Shown: in pieces, positions 1 through 8,262 of the stretch
How positions within the stretch are numbered: position 1 is the stretch's first letter
Layout: each line of letters begins with the position of its first letter
Assembly: GCA_910588005.1 (NCBI GenBank)
Contig: CAJUQM010000012.1
Span: 1 to 61,711, forward strand
Origin: an uncultured Oscillibacter sp.
GTDB taxonomy: Bacteria > Bacillota > Clostridia > Oscillospirales > Oscillospiraceae
DNA: 61,711 nt
Reading direction: 5' to 3'
Notes under the pieces: model-generated
What the model was told of the DNA's origin: nothing
Seen by the model: the letters and a program-made list of their open reading frames with translations, nothing else
Databases searched by the model: none
Program-made: the position numbers and the translations under genes

Positions 1-1
1 C

Positions 2-391
2 AACCAGGGCCTGTGCACCGGCACCGAGAACTACTGGTGCGTGAACAAGAACGCCTCTGCGGAGGATATCCAGGCCACCCTGGACTTCATGTACTGGTGC
101 GTCACCTCTGAGACCGGTCTGGAGTATCTGTGCTCCGGCGATCACATGGGCTTTGTGATCCCCTTCAAGGGCAACCTGGAGTCCAGCAATCTGCTGGTGA
201 ACATCGCCAACGACTATGTTGCCAACGGGACCACCAGCATCAAGTGGTGCTTCCCCACCATGCCCTCTGAGGAGTGGAAGAACGTTCTGGGTTCCGCGCT
301 GACCAACTACGCCGCCGATCAGACCGACGCCAACTGGGAGACTGTGCGGGCCGCCTTTGTGGACAATTGGGCCGCTGAGAAATCCAAGTAA
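2..391 (+). CDS. Sugar ABC transporter substrate-binding protein, C-terminal part
   Basis: The reading frame is open from base 2, so the gene starts before the window and only about 129 C-terminal residues are present. It ends at a TAA at 389-391. The segment (ENYWCVNKNAS..., then FVIPFKGNLESSN) looks like the C-terminal lobe of an extracellular solute-binding protein family 1. No catalytic motif is expected in this family. It lies directly upstream of two MalF/MalG-type permeases on the same strand, which is the usual binding protein-permease-permease order. The protein would be a lipoprotein capturing sugar outside the membrane, but its signal peptide is out of view. The family call rests mainly on the operon context. 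Confidence 0.8.
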   Translation, partial: NQGLCTGTENYWCVNKNASAEDIQATLDFMYWCVTSETGLEYLCSGDHMGFVIPFKGNLESSNLLVNIANDYVANGTTSIKWCFPTMPSEEWKNVLGSALTNYAADQTDANWETVRAAFVDNWAAEKSK

Positions 392-404
392 GAGACAACG
401 TCAT

Positions 405-446
405 GCCGGGGCGGACGGAACTGATCCGCCCGCCCCGGCCATTTTT
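405..446 (+). terminator. Intercistronic stem-loop between binding protein and permease
   Basis: A 10-bp GC stem (405-414 with 430-439) is followed by a short T run (ATTTTT, 441-446). It sits 14 bases after the binding-protein stop and about 50 bases before the permease start. Such stems often act as partial terminators or 3'-end protectors, leaving more binding protein than permease. That role is inferred. Confidence 0.6.
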
Positions 447-491
447 CCGCCTCAAGGCCGATACTTTGAGATCAAGGAGGTTGCGTAAGCC

Positions 492-1334
492 ATGGAAAAA
501 TCCATCAAGCGCTATTTTCCCGTGTTTCTGGGTCCCACGTTCCTGGCCTTCATCATCGGCTTCATCGTCCCCTTCATCATGGGGCTGTATCTCTCGCTGT
601 GCGATTTCCGCACGGTGACCGACGCGAAGTTCGTGGGCTTTTCCAACTTTGCCAAGGCGTTTCAGGACGGGGAGTTTCTTCACGCCTTCCTCTTTACCTC
701 CGCCTTTACCGTGGTGACGGTGATCTTGATTAACGTCATCGCCTTCGCGGTGGCGATGGTGCTGACCCAGAACGTCCCCGGCACCAATATCTTCCGCACC
801 ACCTTTTTTATGCCCAACCTCATCGGCGGCATTGTGCTGGGATACATCTGGCAGCTGATTTTCAACGGGATTCTCTCCCACTATGATCTGGCATTGAAGA
901 TCAGCGCCAAGTACGGCTTCTGGGGCCTTGTGATCGTGCTGTGCTGGCAGCAGATCGGCTATATGATGATTATCTACATCGCCGGCCTCCAGTCCATTCC
1001 CGGCGACTTGAGCGAGGCCGCCCAGATTGACGGCGCCAGCGCCTGGCAGCGGCTGTGGAATGTGACCATCCCCAACATGATGCCCTCCATCACCATCTGC
1101 ACCTTTTTGACGCTGACCAACGGCTTCAAGCTCTTTGATCAGAACCTGTCCCTCACCGCCGGCGAACCCATGAAGCAGACCGAGGGTCTGGCCCTGAACA
1201 TCTTCAATACGTTCTACGCCCGGGTGGGATACCAGGGCGTGGGCCAGGCCAAGGCGGTGGTGTTCTTCATTCTGGTGGTAGGGCTGGGACTGCTCCAGCT
1301 GCGGATGACCCGCTCCAAGGAGGTACAGCAGTGA
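492..1334 (+). CDS. Sugar ABC transporter permease, MalF type
   Basis: 280-residue integral membrane protein with about six hydrophobic segments, the first at residues 11-36. The permease EAA loop is at residues 175-186 (EAAQIDGASAWQ) and contacts the ATPase. The length suits the short MalF-like permeases of Firmicute CUT1 sugar importers. An AAGGAGG site at 477-483 supports the ATG at 492. Its stop overlaps the next permease (TGATG), showing translational coupling. No ATPase gene is nearby, so the transporter probably uses a shared MsmX-type ATPase encoded elsewhere, as is common in Firmicutes. The sugar cannot be read from the permease; the malQ neighbour favours maltodextrins. Confidence 0.9.
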   Translation: MEKSIKRYFPVFLGPTFLAFIIGFIVPFIMGLYLSLCDFRTVTDAKFVGFSNFAKAFQDGEFLHAFLFTSAFTVVTVILINVIAFAVAMVLTQNVPGTNIFRTTFFMPNLIGGIVLGYIWQLIFNGILSHYDLALKISAKYGFWGLVIVLCWQQIGYMMIIYIAGLQSIPGDLSEAAQIDGASAWQRLWNVTIPNMMPSITICTFLTLTNGFKLFDQNLSLTAGEPMKQTEGLALNIFNTFYARVGYQGVGQAKAVVFFILVVGLGLLQLRMTRSKEVQQ

Positions 1335-2167
1335 TGAAAAACAAGAGAAAAGGCTGGATCGCCACGGCGGTCCTCACCATTGTGGCGGTATTCTACGTCT
1401 CGCCGCTGCTGATCGTGCTGATGAACTCCTTTAAGAAAAAGGCCTTTATCAACCTGGAACCCTTCAAAATGCCCAGCCAGAAGACCTGGATCGGCGGGGA
1501 GAACTACGCCAATGCCATCAATGACTACGGCTTTTTGAAGGCCGTGCTGTGGACCCTGGTGATCACCGTGGGTTCCGTGGTGGTGATTTTGATCTGCACA
1601 TCCATGTTCGCCTGGTTCATCACCCGGGTGAGCAACCGGACCACCAAGGCCCTGTATACCCTGTGCGTGTTCTCTATGGTGGTGCCCTTCCAGATGGTGA
1701 TGTTCACCCTCTCCCTGGTCACCGACCGGCTGCGGCTGAACACCCCCTGGGGCCTGATCATCATCTACCTGGGCTTTGGCGCGGGCCTGGCGGTGTTCAT
1801 GTTCTGCGGGTTTGTGAAGTCCATCCCCATTGAGATTGAAGAGGCGGCCATGATTGACGGCTGCTCTCCGCTGCGGACCTTCTTTTCCGTGGTGCTGCCC
1901 ATTATGAAGCCCACGTATATCTCCGTGGGCATTCTGGAGACCATGTGGATCTGGAACGACTTCCTGCTGCCCTATCTGACGCTGGATCTGAATAAGTTCA
2001 GCACGATTTCCATTGTGATCCAGCGGATGCAGGGGTCCTACGGCCGGGTGGATATGGGCGCAATTATGGCCTCTCTGGTGCTGGCGGTCATTCCCATCAT
2101 CGTGTTTTACCTGAGCTGCCAGAAGTATATTATCAAAGGTGTTGCAGCCGGAGCCGTAAAGGGTTAA
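1334..2167 (+). CDS. Sugar ABC transporter permease, MalG type
   Basis: 277-residue second permease of the same importer. It starts with a charged N-terminus and a membrane segment (residues 10-29). It carries the EAA loop EIEEAAMIDGCSPLRTFF around residue 172 and ends in a short cytoplasmic tail. The ATG at 1334 has AAGGAGG (1318-1324) at a good spacing and overlaps the upstream stop; a GTG at 1331 is an alternative giving one extra residue. MalG-type permeases pair with the MalF-type protein to form the channel. The next gene is a LacI regulator about 90 bases downstream. Confidence 0.9.
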   Translation: MKNKRKGWIATAVLTIVAVFYVSPLLIVLMNSFKKKAFINLEPFKMPSQKTWIGGENYANAINDYGFLKAVLWTLVITVGSVVVILICTSMFAWFITRVSNRTTKALYTLCVFSMVVPFQMVMFTLSLVTDRLRLNTPWGLIIIYLGFGAGLAVFMFCGFVKSIPIEIEEAAMIDGCSPLRTFFSVVLPIMKPTYISVGILETMWIWNDFLLPYLTLDLNKFSTISIVIQRMQGSYGRVDMGAIMASLVLAVIPIIVFYLSCQKYIIKGVAAGAVKG

Positions 2168-2257
2168 AATCATTTAGCGGCGAAATTCCCGGGGCCGGGG
2201 TGATCCGGCACAGGGAGAAGGCCGGCGGATTTTGTGTGTACCAAGGAGGGGCGCGGA

Positions 2258-3283
2258 ATGACCATTAAGGATATCGCCCGGCTGTCCGGGTGCGGTGTGG
2301 CCACTGTGTCCCGGGTACTGAACCATCACCCAGACGTCAGCGAGGAGACCCGCCGGAAGGTTATGGCCGTGATAGAGGAGTACGGCTTTCAGCCCAACAA
2401 CAACGCCAAGCACTTAAAGAAGCAGACCGGGACCGGCATCACCATTTTGGTGAAGGGAACCCAGAACATGCTCTTTGCCGACCTGGTGGAACGGGTGCAG
2501 ACGCTGCTCCAGGAGAATAACCGGGAGGCCGTGGTCTACTATCTGGACGAGGACGCCGACGAGGTGGGGTATGCCCTGCAGCTGTGCCGGGAGCGCAAGC
2601 CCATGGGAATTTTGTTCCTGGGCGGCGATGTGGAGATGTTCGGGGTGGAGTTTTACGGCATCAGCGTGCCCTGTGTGCTGCTGACCAATACCGCGAAAGA
2701 GCTGGAGTTTGAAAACCTGTCCTCGCTGACCACCGACGACGGCGAGGCCGCCTCCCAGGTGATCGACTTTCTGGCGGAGCGGGGACACCGGCGGATTGGA
2801 GTTCTGGGGGGAAACTGGAGCTGCTCTCAGATCAGCTACCGCCGTCTGGAGGGGTGCCGGAAGTCCTTTGACCGGCTGGGCCTGCCCTTTGACCCGGACC
2901 GCCAGGGCGAACCCTGCCGCTACTCCATGGGAGAGGCCTACGCCGCTACGCTGCGCCTGCTGGACCGCTGCCCGGATCTTACCGCGATCTTCGCCATGAG
3001 CGACGTGATGGCCATGGGGACTATCCGGGCGCTGCGGGATCTGGGGAAGCGGGTGCCGGAGGATATCTCCGTGGTGGGCTTTGACGGGATCTCCATGGCC
3101 CGGTACTCCGTGCCCCGCCTGACCACGGTCCGCCAGGACACCCAGCGTCTGGCGGAGCGGGGGGTGGACATCCTGCTCCACAATATCGAGCGGAAAAACC
3201 GCCCCGTCCACGAGGTGGTGCCCTTTCAGCTGATTCCGGGCGAGAGCGTGGCACGGCTGGACGGGGGACCGCCTGAGATTTGA
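2258..3283 (+). CDS. LacI-family transcriptional regulator of the sugar operon
   Basis: 341 residues. The N-terminal LacI helix-turn-helix is clear (TIKDIARLSGCGVATVSRVL, then the hinge region DVSEETRRKV). A periplasmic-binding-like effector domain follows, with the family signatures FLAERGHRRIGVLGG and SVVGFDGISMARYSVPRLTTV. The ATG at 2258 is preceded by AAGGAGG (2243-2249); a GTG at 2234 would put that site inside the gene and is less likely. It lies between the permeases and malQ, so it is likely the local repressor or activator responding to a maltodextrin-like sugar. Its operator should lie upstream of the binding protein, outside this window. Confidence 0.92.
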   Translation: MTIKDIARLSGCGVATVSRVLNHHPDVSEETRRKVMAVIEEYGFQPNNNAKHLKKQTGTGITILVKGTQNMLFADLVERVQTLLQENNREAVVYYLDEDADEVGYALQLCRERKPMGILFLGGDVEMFGVEFYGISVPCVLLTNTAKELEFENLSSLTTDDGEAASQVIDFLAERGHRRIGVLGGNWSCSQISYRRLEGCRKSFDRLGLPFDPDRQGEPCRYSMGEAYAATLRLLDRCPDLTAIFAMSDVMAMGTIRALRDLGKRVPEDISVVGFDGISMARYSVPRLTTVRQDTQRLAERGVDILLHNIERKNRPVHEVVPFQLIPGESVARLDGGPPEI

Positions 3284-3309
3284 TTCTATTTGAGAAAGGG
3301 GATTCCAAC

Positions 3310-4797
3310 GTGAGAAGAGCCGGAATCCTAATGCCCATATCCGCCCTGCCGTCCCCCTATGGAATCGGGACGCTGGGAGCTGCTGCCCGGGAGTTTGTGG
3401 ATTTTTTGGCGTCTGCCGGACAATCCTGCTGGCAGATGCTGCCGGTGTGCCCCACAAGTTTTGGGGATTCCCCCTATCAGTCCTTTTCCTCCTATGCCGG
3501 AAATCCCTATTTTATCGACCTGGAGGATCTGGCGGCGGAGGGACTGCTGAGAGCGGAGGAGTTTCGGGACCTGGACTGGGGGGAGGACCCCCGGCGTGTG
3601 GACTATGGACGGCTGTATACAATCCGCTACCCCGTGCTGAGAAAGGCCTGTGACCGCCTGCTGGCGGCGGAGCCGCCGGAGTTTCTCCGCTTTTGCGAAG
3701 AGCACAGGGACTGGCTGGAGGACTACGCCCTGTTCATGGCCTTGAAAGAGAGGCATGGCGGGGTGTCCTGGTTCCGGTGGCCGGAGGGTGAGCGGCTCCG
3801 CCGCGGCGCGGCGCTGGACGCCGCCCGGGCGGAGCTGGCGGGGGAGACCGCTTTTTGGAGGGCGGCGCAGTATCTGTTCTTCCGCCAGTGGAGGAAGCTG
3901 AAGGCCTATGCCAACGGCAAGGGCGTCTCCATCATCGGGGATCTGCCCATCTACGTCTCCGGCGACAGCGCCGACGTGTGGTCCCATCCCGAGCAGTTCC
4001 AGCTGGACGGAGAGGGGCGGCCCACGGAGGTGGCGGGCTGTCCGCCGGACGGCTTTTCCGCTGACGGCCAGCTGTGGGGAAACCCGCTTTTTGACTGGGA
4101 GCGGATGCGGGCCGACGGCTACCGGTGGTGGCTGCGGCGGATTGCCTTTCAGTTCCGGATCTACGACACGCTCCGCATCGACCACTTCCGGGGATTTGAC
4201 GCCTATTACGCCATCCCCTACGGTGAGGATACGGCTCGGAACGGCCGCTGGCGGCCCGGGCCGGGCATCGAGTTTTTCGAGACGGTCAATAGGACCCTGG
4301 GCCGCAAGGATATCATCGCTGAGGATCTGGGATTTTTGACGGACTCCGTGCGGGCGCTGCTGGATAGGACGGGATATCCCGGCATGAAGGTGCTGGAGTT
4401 TGCCTTTGACAGCCGGGACACCGGCGGCGGCTATCTGCCCCACTGCTATACGCCTCACTGCGTGGCGTATACCGGTACCCACGACAACGACACCATCCAG
4501 GGCTGGATGAAAAACGCGCCGCCGGAAGATGTGGCCTTTGCCACGGCCTATCTGCGGCTCAGCGCCGGGGAGGGTTACCACTGGGGGATGATGAGGTCCG
4601 CCTGGGCATCTGCCGCGGATCTGGCGGTGATGCAGTTTCAGGACCTGCTGGGCCTGGGCAGCGAGGCCAGAATGAACGTTCCCTCTACCTTGGGAGGGAA
4701 CAACTGGCGCTGGAGGACCCTGCCGGGGACCTATGACGGGGAATTGGCCCGCCGGCTGCGGCGGGAAATGGAGATTTACCAGCGGCTGCCCTGCTGA
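3310..4797 (+). CDS. malQ: 4-alpha-glucanotransferase (amylomaltase)
   Basis: 495-residue GH77 enzyme that moves alpha-1,4-glucan segments between maltodextrins, releasing glucose in the cytoplasm. GH77 signatures are all present: N-terminal GILMPISALPSPYGIG, GDLPIYVSGDSADVW, the nucleophile region LRIDHFRGFDAYYAIP, the acid/base region IIAEDLGFLT, and TGTHDNDTIQGW. Length matches the family. The GTG at 3310 has a GAAAGGGGA site just upstream; a TTG at 3280 overlapping the lacI stop is the alternative. As last gene of the operon it implies that the upstream importer takes up maltodextrins. Confidence 0.95.
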   Translation: MRRAGILMPISALPSPYGIGTLGAAAREFVDFLASAGQSCWQMLPVCPTSFGDSPYQSFSSYAGNPYFIDLEDLAAEGLLRAEEFRDLDWGEDPRRVDYGRLYTIRYPVLRKACDRLLAAEPPEFLRFCEEHRDWLEDYALFMALKERHGGVSWFRWPEGERLRRGAALDAARAELAGETAFWRAAQYLFFRQWRKLKAYANGKGVSIIGDLPIYVSGDSADVWSHPEQFQLDGEGRPTEVAGCPPDGFSADGQLWGNPLFDWERMRADGYRWWLRRIAFQFRIYDTLRIDHFRGFDAYYAIPYGEDTARNGRWRPGPGIEFFETVNRTLGRKDIIAEDLGFLTDSVRALLDRTGYPGMKVLEFAFDSRDTGGGYLPHCYTPHCVAYTGTHDNDTIQGWMKNAPPEDVAFATAYLRLSAGEGYHWGMMRSAWASAADLAVMQFQDLLGLGSEARMNVPSTLGGNNWRWRTLPGTYDGELARRLRREMEIYQRLPC

Positions 4798-4812
4798 GAG
4801 ACCACGGTGAGC

Positions 4813-4868
4813 AAAGCGCCCCGGTCTTCAGATGTATCATCTGAAGACCGGGGCGCTTTTGCAGCTTT
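4813..4868 (+). terminator. Rho-independent terminator of the sugar operon
   Basis: Perfect 22-bp inverted repeat (4813-4834 with 4838-4859) with a 3-base loop, followed by T-rich sequence (TTTT, then TTTTTT a few bases later). It starts 15 bases after the malQ stop. The symmetric AAA/TTT ends mean it could also stop transcription arriving from the - strand DUF4180 gene. Confidence 0.93.
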
Positions 4869-4910
4869 TTTCAAATCTGTCTGGAAGACTGGAACCTGGA
4901 TGCGGAATTT

Positions 4911-5279
4911 CTATTGCGTCTCTGCCGGTTTTTGCACCGCCTCTTCTTTTGTGGCCACAAAGAAGAAGTTCTTTCCGCGGTTGGAGTCGTAGATAAAGTC
5001 TCTCAGAGGCTTGCTGGTATAGTGTGAATAGTCGCCATAGATTGCGGCTCTGACATGGTAGTTGACAAACTTTTGAAGGATTTCTCCCGCCATGCCTGTG
5101 CTCAGGACAAAGAAGTCCTCGCAGATCAGGCCTTTGCTGATGGCGATATTTCCTGTGCCAGCCTCGTATTTCACCGTCATCGCCAGATCTAAAGCGGACT
5201 GTGTGCCGGAGATCACCTGCCCGTCGCTGGAAATGACTGCAATATCTGTTCCGTTTATATTCAAGCGTTCAATATTCAT
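4911..5279 (-). CDS. DUF4180 domain-containing protein
   Basis: 122-residue protein recognised as DUF4180 from its whole length (MNIERLNINGTDIAVISSDGQ..., then KGLICEDFFVLSTGMAGEILQKF and a terminal RGKNFFFVATKEEA segment). The family is small, cytoplasmic and of unknown function, and is found sporadically beside regulators. There is no signal peptide or membrane segment. A strong AGGAGG site lies just upstream of the ATG and a consensus promoter lies at 5325-5353. It stands alone, opposite the flanking genes. Confidence 0.8.
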   Translation of the reverse strand: MNIERLNINGTDIAVISSDGQVISGTQSALDLAMTVKYEAGTGNIAISKGLICEDFFVLSTGMAGEILQKFVNYHVRAAIYGDYSHYTSKPLRDFIYDSNRGKNFFFVATKEEAVQKPAETQ

Positions 5280-5324
5280 GGCGTCCTCCTTTTGACTCGC
5301 AGTACAAGTTCCAGTTGGATAGAG

Positions 5325-5353
5325 ATGCTAGCATATTGCGCTCTGCATGTCAA
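5325..5353 (-). promoter_or_regulatory. Sigma-A promoter for the DUF4180 gene
   Basis: On the - strand TTGACA (5353-5348), a 17-base spacer and TAGCAT (5330-5325), about 45 bases upstream of the start codon. It is back to back with the + strand promoter at 5381-5410. Confidence 0.7.
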
Positions 5354-5380
5354 CGCGGGGAGGGCGCGGCGTTTTTCCTG

Positions 5381-5410
5381 TTGACGGAGGGGGGGATTTG
5401 GCGGTATAAT
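5381..5410 (+). promoter_or_regulatory. Sigma-A promoter for the methyltransferase gene
   Basis: TTGACG (5381-5386), an 18-base spacer and a perfect TATAAT (5405-5410), 77 bases upstream of the methyltransferase start. It likely drives the VanZ and ECF genes too, because they overlap or follow closely. Confidence 0.75.
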
Positions 5411-5486
5411 AACATGATTTGCTATACGCTGTGCGGTGCAAAAGACCACTTTGGCCGCCCTGGCAGGCGGAAAAGAGAGGAATACT

Positions 5487-6350
5487 ATGTGGATTGCGGA
5501 TAAGTGGCGGGATTATGAGCTGTTGGACTGCGGCGGCGGCGAACGGCTGGAACGGTGGGACAGCCGGGTGCTGGTGCGGCCGGATCCCCAGGCCATCTGG
5601 GAGAGCCAGCGGAGGAATCCAGCCTGGAAGCGGGCGGACGGACGGTATCTCCGGTCTCACACCGGCGGCGGACATTGGGAGAAGAAAACCCTTCCGGAAA
5701 ACTGGAAGATCCGCTACGGGGACCTCACCTTTCAGGTAAAACCCATGAATTTCAAGCACACCGGCCTCTTTCCGGAGCAGGCGGCCAACTGGGACTTTGT
5801 CATGGAGAAGATCCGAAAGGCCGGGCGGCCCGTCCGGGTGCTGAACCTCTTTGCCTATACCGGCGGGGCCACAGTGGCCTGCGCCAGGGCCGGGGCCAGC
5901 GTGTGCCATGTGGACGCGGCCAAGGGCATGGTGGCCTGGGCAAAGGAGAACGCGAAGCTCTCCGGACTGGAGGAGGCGCCTATCCGCTGGATTGTGGATG
6001 ACTGCGCCAAATTTGTGGAGCGGGAGATCCGCCGGGGAAAGCAGTACGACGCCATTATCATGGACCCGCCCAGCTATGGCCGGGGACCCGGCGGCGAGGT
6101 GTGGAAGCTGGAGGAGAATCTCTATTCGTTTGTGAAGCTGTGCGCCGGGGTGCTGTCGGACAAGCCCCTTTTTATGCTGATAAACTCCTATACCACGGGG
6201 CTGGCCCCCTCGGTGCTGGGGTATTTGCTGAATGTCCTGGTGGCGGAGAGGTACGGCGGAAAGTGCGCCTGGGACGAGCTGGGTTTGCCGGTGACGGAGA
6301 CCGGATTGGCGCTGCCCTGCGGGGCCGCGGGCCGGTGGTTCAGCGAGTGA
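5487..6350 (+). CDS. Class I SAM-dependent methyltransferase, RlmI-like
   Basis: 287 residues. An N-terminal region (DKWRDYELLDCGGGERLERW) precedes a Rossmann-fold methyltransferase domain. Motif I is VLNLFAYTGGATVACARAGA, motif II is HVDAAKGMVAWAKENA, and motif IV is DAIIMDPPSYGRG. DPPSYG with the FAYTGG motif resembles the RlmI/RlmK rRNA methyltransferase group, but no N-terminal PUA domain is evident, so the substrate is uncertain. The ATG at 5487 follows an AGAGAGG site; the upstream ATG at 5436 lacks one. The stop overlaps the VanZ start by one base. Confidence 0.8.
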   Translation: MWIADKWRDYELLDCGGGERLERWDSRVLVRPDPQAIWESQRRNPAWKRADGRYLRSHTGGGHWEKKTLPENWKIRYGDLTFQVKPMNFKHTGLFPEQAANWDFVMEKIRKAGRPVRVLNLFAYTGGATVACARAGASVCHVDAAKGMVAWAKENAKLSGLEEAPIRWIVDDCAKFVEREIRRGKQYDAIIMDPPSYGRGPGGEVWKLEENLYSFVKLCAGVLSDKPLFMLINSYTTGLAPSVLGYLLNVLVAERYGGKCAWDELGLPVTETGLALPCGAAGRWFSE

Positions 6351-6964
6351 TGGCGCGAACGCTTGCGTATCTTTTGACCATGGCCTGCGGCGCGTTTCCG
6401 GCTCTGGCGGTCTTTGCGGCGCTGGCGCCCTGGCGGCGGAGGCGGCTGCGGGAGAGAGGACTGGTGAGCGCCCTTCCGCGGGAAGGGGCTTTGGCCCTTT
6501 TTGGGATGTTCTGCGGCGGGATGGCCATGGTGACGCTGACGCCCCGGTGGGTGGTGTGGTCCCTGGTGGACTGGTTTCATGGATCTGGCTGGAATGGGGC
6601 GGGAGATCCCTTTTTTCAGGCGGGAACGGTCAATTTGATCCCACTGCGGACCCTCCGGTTTGACCCCTATATTCTGGCGGGGAACATTATTCTGTTTGTG
6701 CCCGCCGGCTTTGCCGCCGCGCTGATCTGGCGGGGATTTGATTGGCGGCGGACCCTGGCGGCCGGGCTTTGCGCCACCGGATTGATTGAGAGCTGGCAGC
6801 TGTGTGTGGGCCGGGCCTTTGACATTGACGATATTCTTTTGAACACCCTGGGGGTTTTCTGCGGCTATGGGCTTTGGCGGCTGACGCGGCGGCTGGCCCC
6901 CGGATTCGCGGAGAAATTCCATGTGCGTATGAGCGAGGAAAGCGCCGATGAATGTGATGATTGA
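6350..6964 (+). CDS. VanZ family membrane protein
   Basis: 204 residues with several hydrophobic segments and the VanZ signature: NLIPLRTLRFDPYILAGNIILFVPAGF, then a later helix ending DIDDILLNTLGVFCGYGLW. VanZ-like proteins confer low-level teicoplanin resistance in enterococci, but most chromosomal members have no assigned function. The start is the ATG at 6350 overlapping the methyltransferase stop; the reading frame is open further upstream, but that part lies inside the methyltransferase gene. Its 3' end overlaps ecfA1 by 17 bases. There is no vancomycin resistance gene nearby. Confidence 0.82.
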   Translation: MARTLAYLLTMACGAFPALAVFAALAPWRRRRLRERGLVSALPREGALALFGMFCGGMAMVTLTPRWVVWSLVDWFHGSGWNGAGDPFFQAGTVNLIPLRTLRFDPYILAGNIILFVPAGFAAALIWRGFDWRRTLAAGLCATGLIESWQLCVGRAFDIDDILLNTLGVFCGYGLWRLTRRLAPGFAEKFHVRMSEESADECDD

Positions 6965-7802
6965 GACCCAGAGCCTCCGCTTTGCCTATCCGGCGGAGGA
7001 GGGCGGGGAGCCTGTGTTCGCCCTGCGGGGCGTGGATCTGACAATTGGAAAGGGCAGCTTTGTGGTGGTGCTGGGCCACAACGGCTCAGGAAAGTCCACC
7101 CTGGCCAAGACCTTCAACGCCGTGCTGCTGCCGGCGGGAGGCAAGGTGTATGTGGAGGGGATGGACACCTTGGACGAGAGCCTTTTGCTGGCCATCCGGC
7201 AGAGGGTGGGCATGGTGTTCCAGAACCCGGACAATCAGATTGTGGCCAATGTGGTGGAAGAGGATGTGGCCTTTGCCCCGGAGAACCTGGGGGTTCCTTC
7301 GGAGGAGATCCGGCGGCGGGTGGATGACGCTCTGCGGACCGTGGGAATGTATGAATTTGTGCGCCACGCGCCCCATCTTCTCTCCGGCGGGCAAAAGCAG
7401 CGGATCGCCATCGCCGGAGTGCTGGCCATGGAGCCGGAGTGCATTGTGCTGGACGAGGCCACCGCCATGCTGGACCCGGTGGGGCGGCGGGAGGTGATCT
7501 CCACCGTTCACCGCTTAAACCGGGAGAAGGGGATCACCGTGGTGCTCATCACCCACCATATGAACGAGGCGGAGGAGGCGGACCGCGTGGTTGTCATGGA
7601 CGGCGGAGCGGTGGCTATGGACGGCACCCCGGCGGAGGTCTTTGCCCGGGTGGCCGCTCTGCGGCATATGGGGCTGACGGTGCCGGACACTGTAGATCTG
7701 CTGGACCGCCTGCGGGCGGACGGGCTGAACGTGCCTCTGGATGCGCTGACGGTGGAGGCGTGCGCAGGCGCCATTGCGGCGGAGTTTGGAAATTTGGGAT
7801 AG
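6948..7802 (+). CDS. ecfA1: Energy-coupling factor transporter ATPase EcfA1
   Basis: 284-residue ABC ATPase. Walker A is GHNGSGKST, the Q-loop is FQNPDNQIVANVVEEDVAF, the signature is LSGGQKQRIAIAGVLAM, and Walker B is CIVLDEATAMLDP. The switch histidine is in LITHHMNEAEEAD. The FQNPDNQ loop is typical of ECF ATPases. The ATG at 6948 has GAGGAAAG in front; an in-frame ATG at 6957 is less well spaced. With EcfA2 and EcfT it forms the general energizing module for vitamin and metal importers whose S-components are encoded elsewhere. Confidence 0.92.
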   Translation: MNVMIETQSLRFAYPAEEGGEPVFALRGVDLTIGKGSFVVVLGHNGSGKSTLAKTFNAVLLPAGGKVYVEGMDTLDESLLLAIRQRVGMVFQNPDNQIVANVVEEDVAFAPENLGVPSEEIRRRVDDALRTVGMYEFVRHAPHLLSGGQKQRIAIAGVLAMEPECIVLDEATAMLDPVGRREVISTVHRLNREKGITVVLITHHMNEAEEADRVVVMDGGAVAMDGTPAEVFARVAALRHMGLTVPDTVDLLDRLRADGLNVPLDALTVEACAGAIAAEFGNLG

Positions 7803-7815
7803 AAGGAGCCTGAAA

Positions 7816-8196
7816 ATGAGACGATGGATAGAAGCTGTCCTGCTGCTGGCGCTGGTTCTGGGCCTGTGCGGCTGCTCGGGAGAGGCGGAGGTGGTCAATA
7901 CGTTTGCCGCCACGCCGGAGGAGCTTGTCTCGGAGCTTATCGAACAAGGGGCGGAAGTGACCACGCAGACCTACTATGAACTGAGCGACGGCACATGGAA
8001 GACGGACGACTGCGCCTATCAGTACAGGCTGGTGGTGACGGGGCGGCTGCATAACGCCGTGAAGGACACCACCTACACGGTCCTCAGCAACACGGAGGAG
8101 ATTACCTTCGATCAGGCATGGAGAGCCAGCGGACTGAGCAGCAATTCGGAGGACTACTTTTCCGCAGAGGACGCGTGTTTTGTGGCTATTCAGTAG
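7816..8196 (+). CDS. Small lipoprotein of unknown function inside the ECF operon
   Basis: 126 residues with a short basic N-terminus, a hydrophobic stretch and a lipobox-like LCGC ending at residue 18 (Cys before Gly-Cys is unusual). A small soluble domain follows: FAATPEELVSELIEQGAEVTTQTYYELSDGTWKTDDCAYQY in outline, split here as a description of an acidic, aromatic-rich domain. It starts 14 bases after ecfA1 with a GAAGGAG site and is followed by ecfA2. I do not recognise a family. The ECF ATPase genes are normally adjacent, so this insertion is unusual. The protein should sit on the outer face of the membrane. Confidence 0.75.
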   Translation: MRRWIEAVLLLALVLGLCGCSGEAEVVNTFAATPEELVSELIEQGAEVTTQTYYELSDGTWKTDDCAYQYRLVVTGRLHNAVKDTTYTVLSNTEEITFDQAWRASGLSSNSEDYFSAEDACFVAIQ

Positions 8197-8262
8197 GATG
8201 GACGGAGACTTTTGGAATGCGGACGCGCGGGGGAGTTCCCGCGCGCAGGGGGAGAGACGGCC

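Noticed and set aside
6101..6349. N-terminal extension of the VanZ protein
   Set aside because: It lies inside the methyltransferase gene; the ATG at 6350 overlaps the stop, as usual in this operon.
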